A DNA stretch of 64,000 nucleotides from Aeriscardovia aeriphila (GTDB taxonomy: Bacteria; Actinomycetota; Actinomycetes; Actinomycetales; Bifidobacteriaceae). A program made the position numbers and the translations under genes. Shown one piece after another: positions 18,328-27,734 of this stretch. Every line of letters starts with the position of its first letter. Position 1 is the stretch's first letter. The notes beneath the pieces were generated by a model that saw only the letters and a program-made list of their open reading frames with translations, searched no databases and was not told where the DNA came from. The DNA is taken from NCBI GenBank assembly GCA_949290445.1, contig CASERW010000004.1:1-64000 (forward strand), in the 5' to 3' direction.

Positions 18328-20736
18328 TCACTCTTCCACTTCGTCGACGACGAAGAGAACAGCTTGAGCCGGGTGGAGGGACGGCGGGCGAATTCCGTAA
18401 CGAGAAAGAGCCTCGCCATCCAGCGTCACCGAACCGCTAAATGCAGGAGAAACTGGCGAATTCGAAGAGACCGCAGCACCCGCACCAGCGCCACCAACAC
18501 CCGCCGAGCCAACAGCCCAGAGCAGGTCGCTCTGACCGTTGCCCTTGTCAGGCATGTCAGTAACGGAGGCAGGCAGGAGGTTGACGCGGTAGAGGGAACG
18601 CGGGTTCAGGCCCGGCAAGCGCACTGGTTCAGCTGGGTAGCTGCGCGATGCCGTCAGCTGAGTGAAACGATAGACCGCCTTCGAACCGTCCTGAGCGACA
18701 ACGCCATCAACATAGGCTGCCGGCTCATCACTATCATCTGGCCCGGAGTGCACGACAACACCCGTCGAGAAGAGTGGACGCAAAGCCTTGTATGCATCCA
18801 CCCACATGGCCAGCTGCTCGAGCTGATCGGCAGGAACCTTAAGCAGGTTCCATTCCACACCCAAGTGGCCAAAGAATGCCATGGCAGCCCTCAAGCTCAG
18901 GCTCGTCGCACGCTTGGTCGAGTCAGCAGGAGATTTTCCAATATGCTCGCCCAAAATTTCTGGTGGAACAATCACGCTATCCCAGCGCTGGTTCTCTTCA
19001 CGCTCGACAGGGTCAACACAGTCAGACACCCACACACGGTCTGCGAATCGCAGCATGCCGAGGTCGATACGGCCGCCGCCAGAGCTGCAGGATTCGATCT
19101 CCAAGCCAGGGTGGTTCTTTTTCAGACCTTGGAAGATTGAATACACGGCGCGCGTTTGTTCATGCACAGCAGGTCGGCCAGAATAGAGCGAAATCGGCTC
19201 GGTGACGAGCTTGTTGTGGTCCCACTTGATGTAGTCGATGTGCAGCTGTGAAACGAGCGTGTCCATGGCGGAGAACACATGCTCATAGGCTGCCGGATTT
19301 GTCAGGTCGATGACTTGCTGGTTGCGCCCTTGCATTGGCAGGCGAGAAAGCGCGCTGCCCTGCTCTTCAACGCTGGCGTGCAAAATCCAATCAGGGTGGG
19401 CGCGAGCAGTGTCGGAATCTGGGTTAATCATTTCTGGCTCAAACCACAAGCCGAACTGCATTCCCTTTTCATGCACATGCTCAGCCAAAGCTGCGAGGGA
19501 ATGATCGCCTTCAGGCCACACAGCAGGGTCAACCGACCAATCTCCTAACCCAGCATTATCTGTACGCCTGTGCATGAACCAGCCATCGTCGACGACGAAG
19601 CGTTCCACACCCGCTTCGGCTGCCTTATCAGCCAAAGCTGCCAAAGTGGCGTAAGAGTGCTCAAAGTACACAGCTTCCCACGTGTTGAGGAGTACAGGGC
19701 GCTGGACCTTGGCAAACTGAGGATGAGCTGCGCGTACAAACTGGTGGAAACGCTTGCTGGCTTCGTTGAGACCATTTCCATAAGAGCCGTACAGCCATGG
19801 AGTTGCGTACGTATCACCTGGCTCGAGTGAGACTTCCCCGCCGTAGAGAAGCTCTGCACCAGAAATCTGTGGCTCGCTATATGGCAGCTTTTCAGCAGCC
19901 ATCACCGAGTTTCCAGACCAGCCGAGGTGCTCAACGTACACCTCACCCTCTTCAAAAGTGAAGCCGGGAGTTCCTGCAGCAAGCAGAAGGCTGAAGTCGA
20001 AGTCAGGACGGCCTACCATCGACACCTTTTCGATGCGCGTCATTCCCAGCTTTTGCCTTTGCGCTCGCCTCTCATGCAGGTGGTGACCTGTGGTGGTGAG
20101 CACTTCGCTGGCACGAGATGGCAGTGGCCAGCCTAATTCCACTTTGGAAATCTCAAGATTGTCAGCACCATTATTCTCGCCGCGTTCCACTGACTCGTTG
20201 TTCACCAGGCGCGCGCTTTGGCGGATCAAGCCTCCAGGAAGCATTTGCAAACGCCAGTTCACCATAATGTTGTGAGCCACGTCGCGAGCTACAACGAGAG
20301 CTTGCACACCACCCGCTGCTCCTGGGTCCTGCTCTGCATCGAGGCCATCGCCCTGTGCAGGATCAATCAGGCTGATAGAGATGTCTTCCAGCTCAAAGTG
20401 CGGAAATAGTTCGCGCGTTCCACGGCGAATGTCGAGGCGCTTGGCGCCAATCCACGCTTCTGCTTGGGTAGGCAGAATAGATGGCCAGCTCGTGTCATCC
20501 AGTTCACCAGAGACGCGCTGTGGACGCTGTGCTTCATATAGATGGACAGCATGCTGTGGGTGTGCCAAGGCTCGGCCCCAGTGAACGAGGCGAGGAAGTT
20601 CTTTTCCGCGGGCAACGAGAGCAACGCCAACGTTGTCGCTTTCCAGGTAGGCGCCGCGCAGGCTGTGCTCACCATCGAGAGTGGTGCCTGAAAGGCTGAC
20701 AATGCGCACTCCCGCTGAGGACGTCAGTTCAGTCAT
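18328..20736 (-). CDS. GH36 alpha-galactosidase
   Basis: Encodes 802 residues. GH36 enzymes hydrolyse terminal alpha-1,6-galactose from melibiose, raffinose and stachyose. An N-terminal beta-supersandwich precedes the barrel, which has FVVDDGWFMHRR, FGLWFEPEMINPDSD, the nucleophile Asp in YIKWDHNK, ESCSSGGGRIDLG and the acid/base Asp in VWVSDCVDP. There is no signal peptide, so it acts on imported sugar. GGAAGGA precedes the ATG at 20736. A short Gly/Ala/Ser-rich insert (VGGAGAGAAVSSNS) interrupts the C-terminal domain near residue 770. It probably works with the ABC transporter and ROK regulator just downstream. Confidence 0.95.
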   Translation of the reverse strand: MTELTSSAGVRIVSLSGTTLDGEHSLRGAYLESDNVGVALVARGKELPRLVHWGRALAHPQHAVHLYEAQRPQRVSGELDDTSWPSILPTQAEAWIGAKRLDIRRGTRELFPHFELEDISISLIDPAQGDGLDAEQDPGAAGGVQALVVARDVAHNIMVNWRLQMLPGGLIRQSARLVNNESVERGENNGADNLEISKVELGWPLPSRASEVLTTTGHHLHERRAQRQKLGMTRIEKVSMVGRPDFDFSLLLAAGTPGFTFEEGEVYVEHLGWSGNSVMAAEKLPYSEPQISGAELLYGGEVSLEPGDTYATPWLYGSYGNGLNEASKRFHQFVRAAHPQFAKVQRPVLLNTWEAVYFEHSYATLAALADKAAEAGVERFVVDDGWFMHRRTDNAGLGDWSVDPAVWPEGDHSLAALAEHVHEKGMQFGLWFEPEMINPDSDTARAHPDWILHASVEEQGSALSRLPMQGRNQQVIDLTNPAAYEHVFSAMDTLVSQLHIDYIKWDHNKLVTEPISLYSGRPAVHEQTRAVYSIFQGLKKNHPGLEIESCSSGGGRIDLGMLRFADRVWVSDCVDPVEREENQRWDSVIVPPEILGEHIGKSPADSTKRATSLSLRAAMAFFGHLGVEWNLLKVPADQLEQLAMWVDAYKALRPLFSTGVVVHSGPDDSDEPAAYVDGVVAQDGSKAVYRFTQLTASRSYPAEPVRLPGLNPRSLYRVNLLPASVTDMPDKGNGQSDLLWAVGSAGVGGAGAGAAVSSNSPVSPAFSGSVTLDGEALSRYGIRPPSLHPAQAVLFVVDEVEE

Positions 20737-20876
20737 ATTTCATCCTTCCCTATCCGTGTATTAGGGTGAGAAAGCAAGTAAACTTCTCCACACCGAGGAC
20801 ACTGGATATCCCCCTTCTTCTCTGAAGAGAGAATCACTGTATTCCAGAATAAACAGAGTCTGAATTTTTGTCAGAA

Positions 20877-20922
20877 AGTAAAAAAATGGATATTCGGCAA
20901 GCAAAGCCCACCGAATATCCAT
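20877..20922 (-). terminator. Rho-independent terminator of the aldo/keto reductase gene
   Basis: A perfect 12-bp stem (ATGGATATTCGG with CCGAATATCCAT) ends in a run of seven T on the minus strand, 56 bp after the reductase stop. Confidence 0.9.
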
Positions 20923-20977
20923 CAATGCAACAAGTTCAGGCCTGATAACTCAATGAATACCCGCCTGACGAGGTGAA

Positions 20978-22009
20978 TTAATTCTTCTGCAATCCGCAGA
21001 TTTCATCGATTTTCGCAAGCTCTTCAGCGCTAAATTCGATATTGCGCAAAGATTTCACGTCATCAAGCACCTGCGACGGGCGGGAAGCACCCACCAACAC
21101 CGAGGTGACCTGCTTATGAGAGAGCAGCCAGGCAATAGCCATTTCAGCCAACGTCTGACCACGCTGCTCGGCCATATCGTTGAGTACGCGAATTTGAGCG
21201 AGCCTCTCGTCGGTCAGAGCGCTCTTGTTGATGTAACGCGGGTCGCGGCCGATGCGAGAGTCTGCCGGAATGCCGTTGAGGTAACGGTTGGTGAGCAAGC
21301 CTTGTGCCAGTGGCGAGAAGGCGGTGATGCCAATGCCGTTGTTTTCTGCGGTTTCGAGCAGGCCGTCACGCTCCACCCAACGCTCGAAAATGGAGTAGCT
21401 GACTTGGTTGATGACGAATGGCACATGCATTTCGCGCAGCATATTGGCTGCTTTCACGGTGTCACGAGAACCGTAGCTGGAGATTCCCACGTAAAGAGCC
21501 TTGCCTTGGCGAACGATGTCGGCCAGAGCGGTCATGGTCTCTTCCAGTGGGGTGTCAGGGTCGGGACGGTGGTGGTAGAAAATATCCACGTAGTCGAGGC
21601 CGAGGCGCTTGAGCGACTGGTCGAGGGATGCCATGAGGTATTTGCGCGAGCCAAAGTCACCGTAAGGGCCAGGCCACATGTCCCAACCGGCTTTGGTGGT
21701 GATAATCAGCTCGTCGCGGTGGTGGGAGAAATCTTCTTTGAGAAGCTTGCCCAGGTTCTTTTCTGCTGCTCCGTAGTGTGGGCCGTAGTTGTTGGCCACG
21801 TCGAAGAGGGTGATTCCTGCGTCGAAGGCGGTGCGCAGAATTTGGCGCATATTTTCGTAGTTGCCGTTGTCACCGAAGTTGTGCCACAAGCCCAGGCTGA
21901 TTTGTGGGAGTAGAAGGCCTGAGCGGCCAGAACGGTTGTAACCCATGCGTCCGTCGTAACGGTGAGGATCCGGGGTGTAGGACGGATCGATATCGCACAT
22001 CTCGACCAT
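20978..22009 (-). CDS. Aldo/keto reductase (YghZ / Kvbeta-like, AKR14 type)
   Basis: Encodes 343 residues from the ATG at 22009, chosen for AAGGAG just upstream; a longer frame exists but its extra residues are unlike the family. The NADPH-dependent catalytic tetrad is visible: Asp and Tyr in FDVANNYG, Lys in ITTKAGW, His in FYHHRPDPDTP. WDMWPGPYGDFGSRKYL is typical of the YghZ branch, which reduces L-glyceraldehyde 3-phosphate and methylglyoxal. It would help to detoxify reactive aldehydes from sugar metabolism. It is transcribed alone. Confidence 0.92.
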   Translation of the reverse strand: MVEMCDIDPSYTPDPHRYDGRMGYNRSGRSGLLLPQISLGLWHNFGDNGNYENMRQILRTAFDAGITLFDVANNYGPHYGAAEKNLGKLLKEDFSHHRDELIITTKAGWDMWPGPYGDFGSRKYLMASLDQSLKRLGLDYVDIFYHHRPDPDTPLEETMTALADIVRQGKALYVGISSYGSRDTVKAANMLREMHVPFVINQVSYSIFERWVERDGLLETAENNGIGITAFSPLAQGLLTNRYLNGIPADSRIGRDPRYINKSALTDERLAQIRVLNDMAEQRGQTLAEMAIAWLLSHKQVTSVLVGASRPSQVLDDVKSLRNIEFSAEELAKIDEICGLQKN

Positions 22010-22254
22010 AAATTCTCCTTTATGAGGTGTTCTGCGCTGGTGCGCTCGCCATATGGCGAACGGTGAGGCTGAAGCGTCACGCCCATCACTGCAGCGTGAA
22101 GCTGCTTCATGAGCTTGCATCGCTTGATTTTCACTACGCGAACACGGCACGTCTGTGTGCCGACCCTTCTAGCCTAGTCAATCATGGGCGCACCATGCCA
22201 GAACATCAGTCGAAGGATAGAGAACATCCATCAAAGAATGTAAGGAGAAGTTTT

Positions 22255-22527
22255 TCATCGATAGATCTCTCGACGATGTCCTATTTCCAATGCAAGTATT
22301 AACAATTTCTCATCGACAATATCGCAGATAATCCGATAATTACCCACACGATAACGCCAATAACCGGCGTAGTCTCCCGTCATCGCTTTTCCACGGGATC
22401 GAGGATCATCCATCTTGCTAATCTCGATAAGCTCGCGGACAATCCTCTCACCTGTTTGCGGCGAGCCCTTTTTGAGCTTTTTCAGTTCTCGCGCAGCGCG
22501 TTTATTGAAATCAATCCTCCATGCCAT
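22255..22527 (-). CDS. relE: RelE-family toxin, type II toxin-antitoxin
   Basis: Encodes 90 residues matching RelE/ParE-fold mRNA interferases: FNKRAARELKKLKKG, GYWRYRVGNYRIICDI and a C-terminal IGHRREIYR carrying the basic catalytic residues. RelE toxins cleave mRNA in the ribosomal A site. The gene overlaps the antitoxin gene upstream by 17 bp on the same strand, the normal order antitoxin then toxin. The length is typical. Confidence 0.92.
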   Translation of the reverse strand: MAWRIDFNKRAARELKKLKKGSPQTGERIVRELIEISKMDDPRSRGKAMTGDYAGYWRYRVGNYRIICDIVDEKLLILALEIGHRREIYR

Positions 22528-22804
22528 AGAAAGCCTTCATTTCATCAAGGCTCACTGTTTCAAGTTTGCCCGCGCGATAATCTGCAGAGTCCTGCCTCAG
22601 TGAACGGAAGTACTCGTCACGAGTTTCAGCCGGTGCTGCAAACTCAAAAGGAATTCTTTTCTCGTCACCAACAAAACGCAGGAATCCTACAAGTGCGCTC
22701 GACATAGGCAATCCCATTTCCTTGCATGCTTCTTCAGCGCGCTTCTTAATGTCGTGAGGAACGCGCACAATTACCTGATCCTTGGTAGAAACTGCAGTTG
22801 TCAT
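22511..22804 (-). CDS. relB: RelB/DinJ-family antitoxin
   Basis: Encodes 97 residues. The N-terminus (DQVIVRVPHDIKKRAEEACKEMGLPMSSAL) is a ribbon-helix-helix DNA-binding domain. The C-terminal ~50 residues, ending SLDEMKAFYGMED, would wrap the toxin. The pair should repress its own promoter; an inverted repeat 79 bp upstream is a candidate operator. The two genes are compact and lie between unrelated housekeeping genes, as transferable toxin-antitoxin modules often do. Confidence 0.9.
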   Translation of the reverse strand: MTTAVSTKDQVIVRVPHDIKKRAEEACKEMGLPMSSALVGFLRFVGDEKRIPFEFAAPAETRDEYFRSLRQDSADYRAGKLETVSLDEMKAFYGMED

Positions 22805-22882
22805 CGTATTCCTACTTTCTTGAGTACCTGGCTAAAGTGAATATCAAGTCCTCAACCATCAATATGAAATTTATAGCAACTA

Positions 22883-22899
22883 GATATACTTAATATATC
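22883..22899 (-). promoter_or_regulatory. Inverted repeat upstream of relBE, candidate operator
   Basis: GATATA-CTTAA-TATATC has perfect 6-bp arms and is followed by a further GATATC at 22905. It is embedded in an AT-rich region that would hold the relBE promoter. Ribbon-helix-helix antitoxins usually bind such repeats. Confidence 0.5.
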
Positions 22900-22916
22900 A
22901 CTTAGATATCATTTTG

Positions 22917-22955
22917 CTATAAGAAAAGCGTCTTGCAGTATAAACTACAAGACGC
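22917..22955 (-). terminator. Rho-independent terminator of the long TetR gene
   Basis: GCGTCTTG pairs with CAAGACGC around a 12-base loop and is followed by TTTTCTTAT on the minus strand, about 97 bp past the TetR stop. Confidence 0.8.
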
Positions 22956-23051
22956 CAAAATCCTCGCAGACACAGGCCAAAACGAGCTAACTTGCGAAGT
23001 AACCAACACACCTTCACACCCCAGCTCGCCGGCCAGTCACCACAACACTGT

Positions 23052-24638
23052 TTACAGCAAGTACCTTGCTGGTGCGGTAACGAAGATTCCGTAGATCATA
23101 CGGGCAAACTCTTCATCGGGTTCCTGCGCGCCCTTGGAAAGCCAGCGAGCGGTCACAGAAATGCAGGCGGAGAGGAGAACTGCAGTGCCGTAATCTTCTG
23201 GCATGCCGCAGTACGACATGCTCAAGCCTGGAATCTGCTGGGTTCGCATGCGGAACACTCGCGTAATAGCGCGGATTGCACGCTCCGAGAAGTATGGGTC
23301 ACCATTCGGGCCGACGAGCGGCTGGAGGAACCCGATGTTCTCGTGCATGTAGCGAATGCACTGCAAGATCGCCTCATAGGTGAACACGGACATGCCTTCG
23401 CCCTTGACCCAGCGGTCCACTCGGGTGTCATCACCCACGCGGCGGCGAATATCCAAGGATTCGTTGAGCTGGTCGACATGTTCTGCCGAGCTGGGAACCG
23501 GAGCAGTCATAGAGAACATGAGCGAGCAGATGTGGGAGATGATGATGTCTTCCACCGAGGCGATGAGGTCTTCCTTACCGGCGAAGTACAGGTAGATTGT
23601 GCCGCGGGAGAGCCCCGATTCGCGGGAAATATCCGCCACGGAGATGGTGCTGAGCTTCTTCCTGCTCATCAGCCTTCCCAGTGCTGCCACGAGTTGTTCG
23701 ATGGTGCGGCGCACGCGGGGAGAGGTGAAGTGCAGGCGGCGGTGTGCGGCCTTGTCGCCGGTGCGCTTCTCTTCTTCAAATCTCTCTTGGGTTTCGTTGC
23801 GGTTGGGTACTTCGACGGGGTTTCCGGCGGTGACCATAGCCGAGAGGCTGGTGGTCAGGCTTGCGGTGAGGTCGTCGCTGCTCATGGCGATGTCTGCGAG
23901 CACTTGGCTTTCACGCGTAATATTCGTGTCGTCGGTCAAGGAGAAGCGGTCGGAGTTGATCATCTGCTGGCCGAGTTGCTCAGCCGCTTTGCGCGTTTCA
24001 GCGCTAACCCTATCCTGCTCTTCTTTCAGCCAGGCTTGGTAATCTTCGTCATGGTCGTCGCCGTAGAGGCTTTCGATCAGCTCGTCTCGGCTCATATCTT
24101 TCGCTTCAGGATTATCACTGCTCTGATTCTTCTTCGCAGCTTCATCCTGTGCGTTTTCGTCCGCTGCGGCTTCGCCTGGCGTGCGTGTCCCTGCGCTTTC
24201 GCGCGCATTCTTCGAAGGGCGCGCGCCATCCGCGGAAGTGTCACTGTTCACTGCAGTTTTCGGGCCACGCTTGCGCAATGGTTGCGTTCGCTCGCTCTCG
24301 TCGAGCTCGCTTGCCCGCTGGCTTTCTTCGGCTGCGCTTTCCGCGCGTTCGCTGTCGCGAACTGCGCGGTCGAGCAGGCGGCTTGCCAGCTCGCTGCTCA
24401 CATCGTTATGACGCTTTTTCACTGCTCGTGCAGCTTTTCGAGCCTGTTCAACAGCATGGCGGACAGCGTCTTCGGTTTGGGCGGGGCTAGGTTCGGCGTC
24501 AAAGCCGTGAGCAGCATCCTCAAAGCTGTTGTCAGCTGGTGGGAAGCCGTTTGCTGCCTCGTTATCCTCTTGCGGATGAAGCTGAGCCCGCTGCTGTTGT
24601 GATGAGAAATCAGGCATCTGGTCTGTCATCCTTCCCAT
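23052..24638 (-). CDS. TetR-family regulator with a ~300-residue N-terminal extension
   Basis: Encodes 528 residues, against about 200 for a normal TetR protein. The TetR helix-turn-helix is at residues ~310-360 (RTIEQLVAALGRLMSRKKLSTISVADISRESGLSRGTIYLYFAGKEDL), followed by an all-helical ligand domain. Residues 1-300 are low complexity and rich in Glu, Ala, Asp and Ser, with basic patches near 120-130; no domain is recognised. The divergent YhgE/Pip genes are the obvious targets, a pairing common in Gram-positive bacteria. The start is uncertain: the ATG at 24638 lies inside a 23-bp palindrome and has no good ribosome-binding site, and ATGs at 24629 and 24617 are alternatives. Confidence 0.87.
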   Translation of the reverse strand: MGRMTDQMPDFSSQQQRAQLHPQEDNEAANGFPPADNSFEDAAHGFDAEPSPAQTEDAVRHAVEQARKAARAVKKRHNDVSSELASRLLDRAVRDSERAESAAEESQRASELDESERTQPLRKRGPKTAVNSDTSADGARPSKNARESAGTRTPGEAAADENAQDEAAKKNQSSDNPEAKDMSRDELIESLYGDDHDEDYQAWLKEEQDRVSAETRKAAEQLGQQMINSDRFSLTDDTNITRESQVLADIAMSSDDLTASLTTSLSAMVTAGNPVEVPNRNETQERFEEEKRTGDKAAHRRLHFTSPRVRRTIEQLVAALGRLMSRKKLSTISVADISRESGLSRGTIYLYFAGKEDLIASVEDIIISHICSLMFSMTAPVPSSAEHVDQLNESLDIRRRVGDDTRVDRWVKGEGMSVFTYEAILQCIRYMHENIGFLQPLVGPNGDPYFSERAIRAITRVFRMRTQQIPGLSMSYCGMPEDYGTAVLLSACISVTARWLSKGAQEPDEEFARMIYGIFVTAPARYLL

Positions 24639-24658
24639 ACCAGTGAAGTACTGGTATG
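24636..24658. promoter_or_regulatory. Palindrome at the TetR gene start, candidate autoregulatory operator
   Basis: CATACCAGT-GAAGT-ACTGGTATG has perfect 9-bp arms. It covers the first codon of the TetR frame, so binding there would block the promoter or leader. Confidence 0.6.
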
Positions 24659-24762
24659 TGTCTCTCTGTGAGGCTTATGAGAGAGAACTTGTATTGTCGA
24701 TATCGGCCCGCAAGCTTCATAAGCCTCGGACGCACACTTACCCGATGTCACCTGAGGTAAAT

Positions 24763-24776
24763 GAGCGTGCGCTCAC
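24763..24776. promoter_or_regulatory. Palindrome in the TetR/Pip divergent region
   Basis: TGAGCG-TG-CGCTCA resembles the short palindromes bound by TetR repressors of export genes. It lies midway in the 486-bp gap between the TetR gene and the first YhgE/Pip gene. A further palindrome, GGCCGTT-A-AACGGCC, is at 24873-24887. I see no gene in the gap. Confidence 0.45.
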
Positions 24777-25124
24777 TTTCACTATCTGCTTGAATAGCTT
24801 GACAGAAAGTCTTGCTATTCCTGATATTTCAAACTGACGTTCACATAAACTTCACATTTGTTAATCATCATGGCCGTTAAACGGCCGCCTTCAATAATAC
24901 ACTTCTATTGTTTATGTTCAATTTAGCCTTGTGATAAACACGCTCACATTCCTCTCTCATGAATGTGAGATGCTAGAAAGACAGCATAGAGAAATAAATA
25001 ATTCCCTGAAATTTGAACACTTTGTTCATTTCCAAGGAAGGAGTTGCGCGCTAAGAAATGGCCCGAGCCACGCTTTAGCACACTGACAAGTATACGGCTT
25101 CACCTCATAAGCCGAAGGAGAGAT

Positions 25125-27734
25125 ATGCGCACGATCTGGGCAATATACCGGCGAGACATTCGCCGCCTCTTTGCCTCCTTCCCTATGGTGGTCATCACCC
25201 TGGGTATCAGCATCATTCCCTGCTTCTACGCATGGTTTAACATCGCTGCTGATATGGACCCCTATGGCAGCACCTCCAACATCCAAGTTGCCGTGGCCAA
25301 CGAGGACGAACCCGTAGAATCGCAGGTTGCAGGAAAACTCGACGTCGGCTCCCAGATCATTGATAATCTCAAGAAAAACAAGGATATCGGCTGGCGCTTC
25401 ACCACCAAACAAGCCGCCCTCAACGGAGTCAAAGCCGGCAACTACTTCGCCGCTATCATCGTCCCCACCGACTTCAGCGCGCGCCTCGCCTCTCTAGCCG
25501 CCTTCGATGGCACGCCCAAACAGCCGAAATTGCAGTATTACGTCAACGAAAAGGCGTCAGCAGTCGCACCGAAAGTCACCGACTCCGCCTCCTCAACCCT
25601 GCAACAACAGCTGATTTCCACCGTTGTTACTGAGGCTTCCCATGCGGTTGCCAGCCAGGTGAAGAGCTTCGCCACCACCTACGACAAGCGCCAGCGCTCG
25701 CTTCTCTCCCGAACACTCGCCCAAATCGCGCAGGCCAGCGACAAGCTCACCACCACCAGCGACTCGCTTCAGGATTACTCCGAAACTCTCTCCACCACCC
25801 GCACGACTTTAGCCGCAACCACCGGAACCCTGCGCACTCTCTCCAGCCAAGCGCAGAAAGTCAAGAAGGACCTCGCTTCCGGCGACACCACCCTAGCACA
25901 AGCTCGCCAGGACGCTCAAAACCTCGCGCTCTGCCTCAACCAGGCCTCCAGCAAGGCAGCTTCCGAGGTGAGCAGGATCTCGGCGAACGCTACGGCAACT
26001 TCATCGAGCGTTGCCAGCGATATTCATTCTGCCCACGGCACCGCCTCCGGCGTTCTCTCCCGCGCACAGTCGGCACTCGACGAAGCACAGGGCATTCGCG
26101 ATAGCTTGCCTGACCTCGCCAGCTCCCTGCGCGACCTCGCCAGTTCGCCCAACGTTCCCACAAACGTGAGCGACCAGCTCATTCAAGCCGCTGTGCTCAT
26201 CGAAGGCGTGAATACCATCGCCGACTCGACGCATGAGGCAACCCAAACCTTGGTTTCTGCGGTAAGCTCTACCGTCGACTCGCTCGATTCCACGGCCAAC
26301 CAGGCGGATACTGCTATTCACCAGCTCGCCGATTCGACGAGTACACAGGTCAACGCCCTGGCCGGGTTGAACACGTCCTTGCAAAACACCGCTGTTCCCG
26401 CGCTTTCTCACGGGCTCGACTCTCTTTCCTCGGCAAGCTCGCGTTTGACGGCTGCCCTCGACGAAGTGTCCGAGCTGTCCAGCAGCTCCGTCACCGTGAT
26501 CTCGCGGCTCGACCACTCGCTGGCAAAGCTTGACGACGCTCTCACTACTACGCGCCACGAGTTGGATACCACGCGCGATCAGTTGAAGAATATGGCCACC
26601 GACATGGCTGCGCTTTCTTCTTCGCAAGCGGTTGCTGACATTGCGTCGCTCATGCATCTGGATGCGAAGGGTATCGCCTCCTTCATGGCGTCGCCTGCGC
26701 AATTGGTAACGAAGACGGATTACCCGATGAAGAACTATGGCTCTTCTATGACGCCTGTTTTCGTGTCTGTGGCAATCTGGGTGGGCTCGTATATGTTGGC
26801 CATGGCCTTCCGCTTCGATGTGGATAAAGAAGGCCTTACCGACAAGCGAGGCCGCACGCTGCATATTTCTGCACGCCAAGCCTATTTGGCCCGCCAGCTC
26901 TTCTTCGCCACCTTCGCCACTTTCCAGTCGCTCATCTGCTCGATAGTTTCCATGTTCTTGGGCATCGGCGTGGAGCATCCGGTGGCTTTCGCGCTCACCA
27001 GCGTTCTGTGCGCACTCGTGTACAACAGCATTATTTACTCGCTATCCGCCTGCTTCGCTCATGTGGGTAAGGTGCTCTCGCTCATCATTTTGATTCTGCA
27101 GATTCCAGGCGGCACAGGCATTTACCCGATCGAAATGATGCCGAAGGTGTACCAGGATATCAGCCCTTGGCTGCCGTGGACGTATGGCATCAAGATGATG
27201 CGCGAGACGATCGGCGGCTACTACCAGTTCACCTGGCTCAACAGCTTCTCGATTCTGATGCTCTTCTTCACCTTCTCCCTCGTGTTGGGCTTGGCGCTCA
27301 AGCCGTACTTGGTGAATGTGAACTCCTTGTACGACAGACGTTTGCTCGCAACCGAATTCTTCGCCACCGAGTCGGGCGACGATCTGCCGACGACTGGTAT
27401 TCCGCGTTTGTCGTCCATTCTGTCGACTTTGGGCTCGCGTGGGGTTTACCGTGCAAAGCTGGTCGAGCAGGTGGATCGTTTCGACCGCGTCTACCCGTAC
27501 CTCATTCGCGGCGGCTTCGTGGTGGCCTTGCTTTTGCCGTGGCTGCCATTCGCCCTTATCCCGACGAATAACGCCCGCCTGGCCTCTTTGGGCATTTGGT
27601 TGATTGTCAGCCTGGTGGACATCCTCTTCCTCACAATCGTGGAGGATATTCACGATAATTTGCATCGCAGTCTGTCAATCTCGGATATGACGGATCAAGA
27701 TTTGCACGCTTTGTTAAACGAAAGGGGTGAATGA
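25125..27734 (+). CDS. YhgE/Pip-type membrane protein (ABC-2-like)
   Basis: Encodes 869 residues from the ATG at 25125 behind GAAGGAGAG. An N-terminal helix containing PMVVITLGISIIPCFYAWFNI is followed by an extracytoplasmic region with the YhgE signature (VAVANEDEP, LDVGSQIIDNL, GWRF). A long Ser/Thr/Ala/Gln-rich coiled-coil region spans ~190-540, and about five helices with the ABC-2 permease pattern follow (GIYPIEMMPKVYQDISPWLPWTYGIKMMRE). A last helix pair lies near the C-terminus. The family includes the lactococcal phage infection protein and parts of type VII-like export systems; its transport role is unsettled. It is translationally coupled to the next gene (ATGA). Confidence 0.9.
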   Translation: MRTIWAIYRRDIRRLFASFPMVVITLGISIIPCFYAWFNIAADMDPYGSTSNIQVAVANEDEPVESQVAGKLDVGSQIIDNLKKNKDIGWRFTTKQAALNGVKAGNYFAAIIVPTDFSARLASLAAFDGTPKQPKLQYYVNEKASAVAPKVTDSASSTLQQQLISTVVTEASHAVASQVKSFATTYDKRQRSLLSRTLAQIAQASDKLTTTSDSLQDYSETLSTTRTTLAATTGTLRTLSSQAQKVKKDLASGDTTLAQARQDAQNLALCLNQASSKAASEVSRISANATATSSSVASDIHSAHGTASGVLSRAQSALDEAQGIRDSLPDLASSLRDLASSPNVPTNVSDQLIQAAVLIEGVNTIADSTHEATQTLVSAVSSTVDSLDSTANQADTAIHQLADSTSTQVNALAGLNTSLQNTAVPALSHGLDSLSSASSRLTAALDEVSELSSSSVTVISRLDHSLAKLDDALTTTRHELDTTRDQLKNMATDMAALSSSQAVADIASLMHLDAKGIASFMASPAQLVTKTDYPMKNYGSSMTPVFVSVAIWVGSYMLAMAFRFDVDKEGLTDKRGRTLHISARQAYLARQLFFATFATFQSLICSIVSMFLGIGVEHPVAFALTSVLCALVYNSIIYSLSACFAHVGKVLSLIILILQIPGGTGIYPIEMMPKVYQDISPWLPWTYGIKMMRETIGGYYQFTWLNSFSILMLFFTFSLVLGLALKPYLVNVNSLYDRRLLATEFFATESGDDLPTTGIPRLSSILSTLGSRGVYRAKLVEQVDRFDRVYPYLIRGGFVVALLLPWLPFALIPTNNARLASLGIWLIVSLVDILFLTIVEDIHDNLHRSLSISDMTDQDLHALLNERGE

